Shown here piece by piece: positions 1-5,270 of a stretch of 6,986 nucleotides of DNA. The notes beneath the pieces were generated by a model. The model made no database searches. It was not told where the DNA came from and was given only the letters and a program-made list of their open reading frames with translations. Position 1 is the first letter of the stretch, and each line of letters begins with the position of its first letter. The translations under genes and the position numbers were made by a program. This DNA is from Methanobacteriota archaeon (lineage in GTDB: Archaea > Hydrothermarchaeota > Hydrothermarchaeia > Hydrothermarchaeales > BMS3B), in NCBI GenBank assembly GCA_003229935.1, contig QIGD01000064.1, positions 1 to 6,986 of the forward strand. The letters run 5' to 3'.

Positions 1-59
1 ATAATCATAATCTTTAAACCAAGTTGCATAACCCAATCTACGAAAACAAGGATTGAAAC
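1..59 (+). repeat. 59-bp direct repeat, copy 1
   Basis: Bases 1-59 recur at 77-135 with a single mismatch (A at 21, C at 97). The match covers the 37-nt CRISPR-like repeat and also the 22 bases to its left, so similarity extends well into the presumed spacer. It may extend further left, outside the window. Confidence 0.9.
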
Positions 60-135
60 TGGACTATTTTTTCATCATAATCATAATCTTTAAACCCAGT
101 TGCATAACCCAATCTACGAAAACAAGGATTGAAAC
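23..135 (+). CRISPR. end of a CRISPR-like array: two 37-nt repeats and one complete 39-nt spacer
   Basis: Two identical 37-nt repeats lie at 23-59 and 99-135, separated by a 39-nt spacer (60-98). Bases 1-22 would be the tail of the previous spacer. Each repeat begins GTTGCATAACCC and ends AAGGATTGAAAC. The ATTGAAAC end is the usual 5' handle of crRNAs in many type I and type III systems, so crRNA transcription would run rightward with the leader beyond the left edge. No repeat follows 135, so this is the leader-distal end if that orientation is right. The spacers are unusual: the last 22 nt before each repeat match at 21 positions. No cas gene is visible. With only two repeats in view, a non-CRISPR direct repeat with a 59-bp unit cannot be excluded. 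Confidence 0.72.
77..135 (+). repeat. 59-bp direct repeat, copy 2
   Basis: This is the second copy of the 59-bp unit, starting 76 bp after the first. The shared left part begins ATAATCATAATCTTTAAACC and the right part is the 37-nt repeat. The 17 bases between the copies (60-76) have no counterpart inside the window. Confidence 0.9.
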
Positions 136-204
136 ACGAAATAGGGGGTATATAAAGGTGAATAAAAGAAAACGCCATCCACCTTAATACAGAATATTTT
201 TTTG
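136..204. other. AT-rich gap between the array and site A
   Basis: These 69 bases hold no convincing gene. They contain TATATAAA at 149-156, which reads TTTATATA on the minus strand and resembles an archaeal TATA box in either direction. On the minus strand there is an AAGGTGG Shine-Dalgarno-like stretch at 185-179 with an ATG directly against it at 178, which is too close for normal initiation. A run of seven T lies at 197-203. The gap separates rightward array transcription from the leftward operon. Confidence 0.5.
191..203 (+). terminator. possible T-run terminator for rightward array transcription
   Basis: A plus-strand T-rich run (AATATTTTTTT, with seven T at 197-203) follows the last repeat by about 60 bases. 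Archaeal RNA polymerase can stop at T-runs without a hairpin, so this could end the array transcript before it enters the convergent operon. No stem-loop precedes it, so the call is weak. Confidence 0.3.
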
Positions 205-222
205 TTCTGGTAGCTACCAGAA
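205..222. promoter_or_regulatory. palindromic operator-like site A
   Basis: TTCTGGTAGCTACCAGAA is a perfect 18-bp palindrome, identical in its core to site B (2006-2027) and close to site C (5191-5210). It starts one base past the stop codon of the 147-aa gene. For leftward transcription, a weak TATA-like TTTTAA lies at 239-234, about 23 bp upstream of the palindrome centre. An AAGGTGG lies about 28 bp downstream, a layout like that of site B. However, no credible gene follows: the ATG at 178 is too close to the SD, and its 46-codon frame runs through the CRISPR-like repeats. Neither strand has a T-run right after the palindrome, so it does not look like a terminator. Confidence 0.7.
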
Positions 223-223
223 A

Positions 224-667
224 CTAAAATTTGTTAAAAGTTGCCGATAAAGGTCCTTTCACTTCAGTGTATACTTCCTGCTCATCTTCACTTTTCAATA
301 TCTTCAGGAGGTCCATCCGCTTTTCCTCTGGAAGCCTGATATATCCTCCATTCTCCTCTTTCTCTTTTCCCCACACTGGATGTGGAGTATCTTTAAAGAA
401 GAAGAGCATATTTTTAATCTGAGACGGTTGGCATAGAAATGTATATGTCTTGCTCAATTTAGAGTTATATAAGATGCCAGGTGTTATACTGTCTTTCCAG
501 CCATACTCTTTCGTTAGAGTGTCGGTTATTTTCTCAATATCCCCCTCATATCTTTTATATAAACCAAATAAGATAACACCAATCTTTTCCAGTTTTTTCA
601 TGTCTGTATTTTCGTTTTTATGTGATATTATATAAAAAATCTTTTTTAGATTGTTGTAGCTTTTCAT
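224..667 (-). CDS. uncharacterised 147-aa protein
   Basis: This is the last gene of the leftward three-gene operon. The chosen start is the ATG at 667: a GGGGTG Shine-Dalgarno at 677-672 sits 4 nt before it, and the stop of the upstream gene (671-669) lies one base away. The longer frame from the ATG at 679 would start before that SD, so its four extra residues are unlikely. The protein begins MKSYNNLKKIFYII and is rich in Lys and Glu. It has a hydrophobic helix-like stretch (IGVILFGLY) near residues 25-33 that is too short for a clear membrane segment. The middle holds QPSQIKNMLFFFKDTPHPVW, and the C-terminus is charged. I do not recognise the family and assign no function. Its position suggests co-expression with the coiled-coil protein. 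The stop codon is followed one base later by palindromic site A. Confidence 0.8.
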   Translation of the reverse strand: MKSYNNLKKIFYIISHKNENTDMKKLEKIGVILFGLYKRYEGDIEKITDTLTKEYGWKDSITPGILYNSKLSKTYTFLCQPSQIKNMLFFFKDTPHPVWGKEKEENGGYIRLPEEKRMDLLKILKSEDEQEVYTEVKGPLSATFNKF

Positions 668-668
668 A

Positions 669-1004
669 TCACACCCCATTTTTACGGCGAGTACTGTCCC
701 AGAATAATATTATACCCACTCTTGCAGCGATATCCGCTTTAACATCTTTGCTCACACCTTTCGGTAAGGCATTTTCAGCCACCTGACAACCTTCCTTCAG
801 GTAGTTTTCTATCTCCTGTTTCTTTGTCTGTACACCTATATGCAGGACTTCGATAAGTGCAGAGGCCTGCTTCTTAGTAAGGTATTCTATCTCTTCTACA
901 CCAGATAGAGTTAAGAGCTTTATAGCGTGGTCCACATCGAAGTTTTTTAACAGCTTTGAGATATATTCCTCTTGCCTTGGAGTTATTCCTTTATTTTCAC
1001 CCAT
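669..1004 (-). CDS. small 111-aa protein with a TPRQEEYI / LTKKQAS motif
   Basis: This is the middle gene of the leftward operon. The reading frame opens at a TTG (1025) overlapping the previous stop. The ATG at 1004 is preferred because GTGAT lies 4 nt upstream and the conserved-looking segment starts right after it. Residues about 8-21 read ITPRQEEYISKLLK and residues about 43-53 LTKKQASALIE. This paired-helix pattern (T-x-x-Q-x-x-Y-I-x-x-L followed by L-T/S-K-K-x-A-S-x-L-I) resembles, from memory, short helical segments in phage proteins and DUF3072-like proteins, where they appear alone or appended to recombination proteins. The C-terminal half is helical and charged (VSKDVKADIAARVG) and ends in a basic tail. 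There are no membrane segments or metal ligands. I infer a small helical accessory or nucleic-acid-associated protein; the family link is unverified. Confidence 0.78.
   Translation of the reverse strand: MGENKGITPRQEEYISKLLKNFDVDHAIKLLTLSGVEEIEYLTKKQASALIEVLHIGVQTKKQEIENYLKEGCQVAENALPKGVSKDVKADIAARVGIILFWDSTRRKNGV
672..677 (-). promoter_or_regulatory. Shine-Dalgarno that sets the start of the 147-aa gene
   Basis: On the minus strand GGGGTG is followed by TGAT and then ATG (667), a normal 4-nt spacing. The motif lies inside the last codons of the upstream gene, which suggests translational coupling. It is the reason for preferring ATG 667 over ATG 679. Confidence 0.6.
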
Positions 1005-1021
1005 CTCAATCACAACCTTAT

Positions 1022-1972
1022 TCAAAAACTCGCAAACCCTTTGACAGCCTCTTCCAGCACTTTTACTCTGTTTCTCTGCTGGGATTTCAGGGTTTTAACT
1101 TCCTTGTAGTCTGTCTTCGATTCTGACCTGATAGCCTCAATCACAGCTTTGGGTTTTGAAAGGTCTGGATTTAAACCCAAAGTCTCGGCGAGATGTTCAG
1201 CGGCTTCGAGTGTTGCTTCCAGCCTTTGAATTTTGTTTTTCGTAGGTGTTTTAGCGGTTGACGCCATCTCTTCGGCGAGCGTGTTAATCTTTTTGACTGT
1301 CTTTTTTAGCTTCTTCTCAACGGATTCCCTGGCTGATATAATCATCTCTTTTTCGCGTTCTTTAATCTCTCTGTTTAGCTGTTCTATTGCCTTTCTTTCT
1401 TTCAAGCTCATATTTTCCATCAAGGCATCATATTCCTTTTCAGCGAACATCTGAAACAGCTCATGTCCCATGTGGAATTCTTCCAGCTTTATATTCACTC
1501 TGGAGGATATCTCAGGAAAATCAATATTCTGAGAAAGACCCTGTAACTTCATATATTCCTGGACAACTCTGATATATTCCGTATCAAACCGGGCACTTTT
1601 TTTCACATCATTTGGGATGGTACCGTTTTGAATAAAGTCTTTGAGCTGCTGTTCATATGTTACATACTCTGTCCTGATTTTCTGAGTCCACTGATAGACA
1701 TCTATCACCCTGTCAGGAGGGATAACATAGATGAAAGAGTTTTCCTCCACAGGAATGGGTATGCTAAATTCTTTCAGTTCTCTGTAAAATTTGGTGGAGA
1801 GGCTTCCCAGCTTGTTTAGAAAATACCCTGTCACCTGAGCTATGTTTTTATTGCCCAATCTGACGTTTTTGAACACTTCGGGTAGACTCTTCATTAATAA
1901 AGTCTTGCTGGGCAATCTTGATTTAATCACAGCACCGTTCTTCAGCAATGCTGTAGCGGGATTTTCATTCAT
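1022..1972 (-). CDS. 316-aa helical coiled-coil protein, possibly DUF3150-like
   Basis: This is the first gene of the promoter-B operon. The ATG at 1972 has an excellent AAGGTGA Shine-Dalgarno (1984-1978) 5 nt upstream. Residues 1-150 form a mixed domain, with IPVEENSFIYVIPPDRVIDV around 73-92 followed by a long amphipathic helix (about 93-115). Residues about 188-240 are a highly charged coiled coil beginning SLKERKAIEQLNREIKEREK. A second helical block (about 246-265) and a basic C-terminus (about 283-312) follow. There is no signal peptide, membrane segment or cysteine cluster. DUF3150 proteins commonly sit between a CobS/MoxR-like ATPase and a CobT/vWA-like protein on mobile elements, and the overall form here (mixed N-terminus, long helices, adjacency to MoxR-vWA) fits. 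I cannot confirm the family. A structural or adaptor partner of the MoxR-vWA machine is the most reasonable inference, strengthened by the shared operator. Confidence 0.88.
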   Translation of the reverse strand: MNENPATALLKNGAVIKSRLPSKTLLMKSLPEVFKNVRLGNKNIAQVTGYFLNKLGSLSTKFYRELKEFSIPIPVEENSFIYVIPPDRVIDVYQWTQKIRTEYVTYEQQLKDFIQNGTIPNDVKKSARFDTEYIRVVQEYMKLQGLSQNIDFPEISSRVNIKLEEFHMGHELFQMFAEKEYDALMENMSLKERKAIEQLNREIKEREKEMIISARESVEKKLKKTVKKINTLAEEMASTAKTPTKNKIQRLEATLEAAEHLAETLGLNPDLSKPKAVIEAIRSESKTDYKEVKTLKSQQRNRVKVLEEAVKGFASF

Positions 1973-2005
1973 TTATCTCACCTTCTTTTTATAAATTTAT
2001 AATTT

Positions 2006-2045
2006 CTTTCTGGTAGCTACCAGAAAGTAAAAGGAAGTATTTAAA
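2006..2045 (-). promoter_or_regulatory. promoter B with a 22-bp perfect palindrome (site B)
   Basis: Bases 2006-2027 form a perfect inverted repeat: the half-site CTTTCTGGTAG is followed directly by its reverse complement. On the minus strand a TATA-like TTTAAATA lies at 2045-2038, overlapping the stop codon of the vWA gene. Its centre is 25 bp upstream of the palindrome centre, so an archaeal transcription start would fall within the palindrome. The 316-aa gene begins 33 bp past the palindrome, behind an AAGGTGA. An operator overlapping the initiation site is the expected layout for a repressor. No terminator separates this promoter from the vWA gene, so it may be an internal promoter with read-through from upstream. 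Confidence 0.7.
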
Positions 2046-3582
2046 CCACAATTTCTTCAAGAGCTTCCTCTGAAAAACCCTGCCCTGCTTCGATTACATA
2101 CACTGTAAAACCCCTGTCTACGAGGCTTTGCGGAATCGCCGGCAGGTTCCCCTCTTTGTCTCTTCCGGTAATCAGGAAAACCACCAGTTTTCCCTTATTG
2201 CCAATCTCATCAAGCAGGGGTATTGCAACATTGAGGTCTTCCAACTCGCCGTCAGTTATGAGGAAAGTGGTTACCGCGTGGGGCTTGTAGTTGATCTGGG
2301 TTAACGCCCAGGAAGCAGGACCCTGGAGATTGGTACTGCCCCGGGGTTCCATCTTGATTATCTGGTTTATTACACTATGATATTCGGTGAAAGTCATGGG
2401 GACACACCATTTTATGTTTGTGGAGAACCCTATGGCGCCGATTTCATCACCGTTCCGTCTTGCAGTTTCCGTAATGCAGAAGGCTGCCTCTCTGATGGTG
2501 TCGATAATTCTTTTAGCTTCTTTCCTCTTATCAACGTGTGTGACGATTGTGCTCATGCTGTTATCCAGGATAAGCATTACACTGCCTGACCCTCCTGACC
2601 CTGAAAGGGAACCCCTACCTTTCTTGAGTGTTGTCACCCCTGGAATCACCACACTGTACCTCTGGATTGTGTCCACAAGGTCGAGTCTGGCAGGGTCGTC
2701 GCCCACTCTCCATATCTCCACCTCTTCCGATGCGTTCGGCCTGCTACCTCTGCTCTCCGTTACTTCGACATATCTGTCCATTAGCTTCAGGTACTGCTGG
2801 ACTTCATAGAGCCGGGTTTTTCTTTCACCTTCAATATCAGCTTCCTGCAGTTCCCTTGCCAGCTCTGTCAAATCTATTTCTGCCAGATTTATTGATTCTA
2901 TATTTGGGAGTTCCACTGGGTTTGTCATATCTGTCAGAGTTGGCTTTTTTCCTGATGGACTATCTCCTGAAGGGTTGTTTTCCAGTGGACTACCAGAACC
3001 ACCATATCCTCCATATTTATCCTTATTCTTACTTGTAAAGAGAGATTTTAGAATTTTAGCTATCTGCCTGAGCCTTGTGTAGAAATTACGGCTATCTCTG
3101 AAAAGCAGATTATACAGCTGGTTTGCCGTGGTCGAGTTGCTTTTCCTCCCCAGTAAAATATCTCCCATGTTTCCAAGGAGTTTCATACGGGAGTCAGGGG
3201 ATTCAAGATACTGCCGGGTGTAATACTCCATATACAGCCTGTAAACTTTCGGGTGCTCCAGGAGGTTTCTGCCATCCACCATGAGGTCGTATACAATATT
3301 TAAAAATGAGGGTATGTCCTCAATTCCCTCCAGTCTGGCAACCTCTTTAGCTGCCATTCCTCTTTCAATGGTGGAGGGAGCGTAAGGTACCACCCTGTGT
3401 CCCACCTCATGTCTGGATTGTGCCTCGAAGAAGTCCCTGCCTTTTTTCGCATCTGAAAGTGGTATGTTCACCATACCCCATGTAAATGAGGCAGTGTGGG
3501 CAGGGTGCGTGGTTAATTCGAGTAGCACACCTTCATCTTTGAGAACTTCGTAAAACACAGTTTCCGGATTAAAATCAGTCAT
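2041..3582 (-). CDS. von Willebrand A protein with N-terminal HExxH metallopeptidase-like domain
   Basis: This 513-aa protein is the third gene of the SWIM-MoxR-vWA operon. It begins at the ATG at 3582, with GGGAGG nine bases upstream, and overlaps the MoxR gene by 8 bp. The N-terminal domain carries HEVGH at residues 58-62 and NIVYDLMVDGRN at about 95-106, an arrangement like the zinc site of minimal gluzincin-type metallopeptidases, for example the DUF2201 domain found next to vWA-like domains. A Gly/Ser/Pro-rich linker (about 190-213) and helices follow. The C-terminal vWA domain (about 334-513) has a complete MIDAS: DNSMS at 340-344, T417 in RGSTN and D444 in ITDGE. A second Gly/Ser stretch (about 325-334) precedes it. 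By analogy with ViaA, NorD and CobT it should be the adaptor of the neighbouring MoxR ATPase. Peptidase activity is an inference. It is probably cytoplasmic; no signal or membrane segment is seen. Confidence 0.93.
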   Translation of the reverse strand: MTDFNPETVFYEVLKDEGVLLELTTHPAHTASFTWGMVNIPLSDAKKGRDFFEAQSRHEVGHRVVPYAPSTIERGMAAKEVARLEGIEDIPSFLNIVYDLMVDGRNLLEHPKVYRLYMEYYTRQYLESPDSRMKLLGNMGDILLGRKSNSTTANQLYNLLFRDSRNFYTRLRQIAKILKSLFTSKNKDKYGGYGGSGSPLENNPSGDSPSGKKPTLTDMTNPVELPNIESINLAEIDLTELARELQEADIEGERKTRLYEVQQYLKLMDRYVEVTESRGSRPNASEEVEIWRVGDDPARLDLVDTIQRYSVVIPGVTTLKKGRGSLSGSGGSGSVMLILDNSMSTIVTHVDKRKEAKRIIDTIREAAFCITETARRNGDEIGAIGFSTNIKWCVPMTFTEYHSVINQIIKMEPRGSTNLQGPASWALTQINYKPHAVTTFLITDGELEDLNVAIPLLDEIGNKGKLVVFLITGRDKEGNLPAIPQSLVDRGFTVYVIEAGQGFSEEALEEIVV

Positions 3583-4789
3583 GTTGAGATGCCTCCCAGA
3601 CTATTTCCGTGAAAATGTCACTGGAGTTTTTCCCAAACCATGCTTGATAAGCCCCAAAGATAGCAACGTCCTTGTTGCCCAGCTCTTTAAGTTCCTCTCT
3701 GGCTTTCTTTTTACCCTTGAGCGCTTCAGAAAACAGTTCTGCAGCTTCTCTCCAGAGACGTTGTTTCATATTCATTGCCTTGAAGAAGCTCTGTTTTACC
3801 CACTCGTTCTCGTTTCCATACTGATTCTTGAACTGTGGAAATAGCTGGATTCGGTGAGGTATTGCAAGAGCAAATGCCCTCAGCACGTCTTCATGCTGAA
3901 CTTCCGAATTACCTTTGAGATAAGCAACAGCCTTTGCTATTTTAGAGGTTGATTTTGATACCCTGAAAGCCGGGACCTGTTTCACCTGACTGCATACTTC
4001 ACCTTTATAATTACACTGCACACACTTCTGGTGGACATGGTTAGGGTCCATGGTACTCCTATCGAAGTACCTGCACTTGGTAAGCATCGCTCTCAGCAGA
4101 GTTATGAAGAACATCTCTGAAGGGGGCACCTGAATTTTGTCTACCGTCTCCCACACCTTCTGCATCTGCTTGACGGTCATCACTTTCTTCATGTTTTCTA
4201 CAAGGTCATCCGAAAAGCTGGACATTTCGTAGAGTAGTTCAAATTCCTGTTTCATGTTGAGAGCAGGAACTGTCAGGGAAACATCCATTCTATCCAGGAG
4301 GGCATCACTTACCTGGGTGCTTGTGGCATCTATCGGATTCATATCAAAAAAGTTTATACCGTTAGGTGCCTTGAATATCTGCCCTCTCCATGACTTCTGG
4401 CGCTCTTCAAGGAGTTCAAGTAATTCGTTTTGCACAGCTGGCGGGGCACGATTAAGCTCATTAAATAACCTTGCCCTTGCCTGAAGTAGAGGTCTGGGTG
4501 AGATTTCTTCTATGCCCTTTGACAGTTTTCCAAGATTCAGGTAGAAGAACACATCGAAGGGTGTGACATTCTGAGAGAAACTGACTTTCTCGAAGCTGTC
4601 ACCGAAGAAAGCCTTGGATATCATTCTTATCAATGTTGTTTTACCTGTTCCGGGCACGCCTATCAACAGCATGTTGAAATTGGGTATCATGATACTTGCT
4701 GATACTGCGTTCTGCACTGTTGGCGTAGCCTTGTACTGATTGAATATTTCATCGAGTCCCTTAAGGAGCTTGTTCCTTAAATTAACCAT
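3575..4789 (-). CDS. MoxR-family AAA+ ATPase
   Basis: The protein is 404 aa if begun at the ATG at 4789. A GTG at 4798 extends the frame by three residues but lies inside the Shine-Dalgarno GGAGGTGA (4802-4795), which is correctly spaced for the ATG. Walker A is GVPGTGKT (44-51). The Walker B segment is RLFNELNRAPP (107-117), with Asn110 where MoxR proteins normally have Asp. Sensor 1 is N151 in DMNPID, an LLDRM arginine-finger segment lies at 164-168, and a sensor-2-like region surrounds R276 (AFRVSKS), followed by the lid pattern V-x-H-E-D-V (298-302) and HRI (312-314). A cysteine cluster, C239-x16-C256-x2-C259-x6-C266, sits in the lid just before sensor 2 and suggests metal binding. MoxR ATPases form rings that remodel client proteins together with a vWA partner, here the next gene, which overlaps this one. 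The C-terminus (about 320-404) is helical and basic. Family confidence is high; the client is unknown. Confidence 0.94.
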   Translation of the reverse strand: MVNLRNKLLKGLDEIFNQYKATPTVQNAVSASIMIPNFNMLLIGVPGTGKTTLIRMISKAFFGDSFEKVSFSQNVTPFDVFFYLNLGKLSKGIEEISPRPLLQARARLFNELNRAPPAVQNELLELLEERQKSWRGQIFKAPNGINFFDMNPIDATSTQVSDALLDRMDVSLTVPALNMKQEFELLYEMSSFSDDLVENMKKVMTVKQMQKVWETVDKIQVPPSEMFFITLLRAMLTKCRYFDRSTMDPNHVHQKCVQCNYKGEVCSQVKQVPAFRVSKSTSKIAKAVAYLKGNSEVQHEDVLRAFALAIPHRIQLFPQFKNQYGNENEWVKQSFFKAMNMKQRLWREAAELFSEALKGKKKAREELKELGNKDVAIFGAYQAWFGKNSSDIFTEIVWEASQHD

Positions 4790-4790
4790 T

Positions 4791-5177
4791 CTACTCACCT
4801 CCCGTTATTTTGTTAAGTATTCCGGGAAAGGAAGAAACAAGCACAGCTGCTATGTGTTTGCAACCACTCTCTTCATTCCTTCCGTGTATTGCAAAGTCGA
4901 TGCATGTACATGTTGCACGGACTTCCTCCTGTAGCGATATGGCAAGCTTCACTGAGTAGCTCCCCACATTATATTCACCTCTCCTCATCATATCATTCCA
5001 TTTTACAGAGGAAGTTGAATATTCCCGCCCTCTTTCGATTTTCTTCAAAGGGATGGATTTTATAGGTATTAACCCCTCTTCAAAAGGGTCTTTTTCTTCT
5101 GGAAAGGCAATAGATATAGATTCTTCCTGGGAAAAACCTGTTACTGCCTGTAAGATTATGTCATCTAATCTGGACAT
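4791..5177 (-). CDS. SWIM-type zinc-finger protein
   Basis: This 128-aa protein is the first gene of the SWIM-MoxR-vWA operon. The ATG at 5177 follows AAGGTGA (5188-5182) with a 4-nt spacing and lies about 23 nt from the inferred transcription start. The C-terminal half has a complete SWIM motif: C90-T-C92, 13 intervening residues, then C106-K-H108, followed by the typical helix IAAVLV. The segment before it (YNVGSYSVKLAI ... VRATCTC) gives the beta strands usual for this fold. SWIM fingers chelate one zinc and mediate DNA or protein binding. SWIM proteins are encoded beside MoxR and vWA genes in bacteria, for example E. coli YehQ with YehL and YehP, so a role in the same complex is plausible. 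The N-terminal 50 residues are acidic and variable-looking. At 128 aa it is little more than the finger itself. Confidence 0.9.
   Translation of the reverse strand: MSRLDDIILQAVTGFSQEESISIAFPEEKDPFEEGLIPIKSIPLKKIERGREYSTSSVKWNDMMRRGEYNVGSYSVKLAISLQEEVRATCTCIDFAIHGRNEESGCKHIAAVLVSSFPGILNKITGGE
4795..4802 (-). promoter_or_regulatory. Shine-Dalgarno that sets the MoxR start
   Basis: GGAGGTGA on the minus strand lies 5 nt before the ATG at 4789 and is embedded in the last codons of the SWIM gene, whose TAG (4793-4791) is one base from that ATG. This points to coupled translation and argues against the GTG at 4798 as the start. Confidence 0.75.
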
Positions 5178-5190
5178 ATTTTCACCTTCT

Positions 5191-5231
5191 TTTTTGGTAG
5201 ATACCAGAAAGGGTTGTTAGCCCTATATATA
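5191..5231 (-). promoter_or_regulatory. promoter C with a degenerate palindrome (site C)
   Basis: TATATATA at 5231-5224 is a good archaeal TATA candidate for leftward transcription. Its centre is 27 bp upstream of the centre of TTTTTGGTAGATACCAGAAA (5191-5210). That element differs from site B at two positions: a T for C in the left arm and an A for C at the centre. The palindrome again falls at the predicted transcription start, and the SWIM gene SD begins 3 bases after it. The TATA box comes directly after the terminator of the upstream operon, as expected for a real operon boundary. Confidence 0.72.
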
Positions 5232-5239
5232 GGTGCATT

Positions 5240-5270
5240 AAAAACCGGGTTCTCTTTTCTTCAAGAGAAC
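5240..5270 (-). terminator. hairpin terminator of the upstream small-gene operon
   Basis: Reading leftward, GTTCTCTT (5270-5263) pairs perfectly with AAGAGAAC (5256-5249) around a 6-nt loop. The hairpin is followed by CCGG and a run of five T (5244-5240). The stem begins at the last base of the stop codon of the 78-aa gene. The position, between a stop codon and the next promoter, supports termination. The four bases between stem and T-run make it slightly non-canonical. Confidence 0.65.

Noticed and set aside
149..156. TATATAAA as a promoter, including the idea that 136-204 is a CRISPR leader with leftward transcription
   Set aside because: The repeat orientation (ATTGAAAC at the right end) favours rightward transcription with the leader on the left. 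The element could still be functional, but no gene lies at the right distance in either direction.
161..172. Minus-strand TTTTCTTTTATT as a terminator for the leftward operon
   Set aside because: It is broken by non-T bases, has no hairpin and lies over 50 bp past the stop codon. Too weak to call.
38..178. 46-codon minus-strand frame starting at the ATG at 178 behind AAGGTGG
   Set aside because: The SD touches the start codon, and the frame passes through both CRISPR-like repeats and the spacer, ending inside the first repeat. It is most likely chance.
205..222. Site A palindrome as an intrinsic terminator
   Set aside because: There is no T-run directly downstream on either strand, and the same palindrome occurs at two promoters, which fits an operator better.
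1005..1025. TTG start at 1025 for the 111-aa gene
   Set aside because: The nearest purine-rich stretch is about 12 nt away. The ATG at 1004 has a closer GTGAT and precedes the conserved-looking motif directly. The TTG cannot be fully excluded.
2387..2809. 140-aa plus-strand open frame
   Set aside because: It lies wholly antisense to the strongly supported vWA gene, has no Shine-Dalgarno, and its composition looks like a reverse-strand shadow.
2628..3038. 136-aa plus-strand open frame
   Set aside because: It is antisense to the vWA linker and helical region, cysteine- and proline-rich in the way of a shadow frame, and no start signal is seen.
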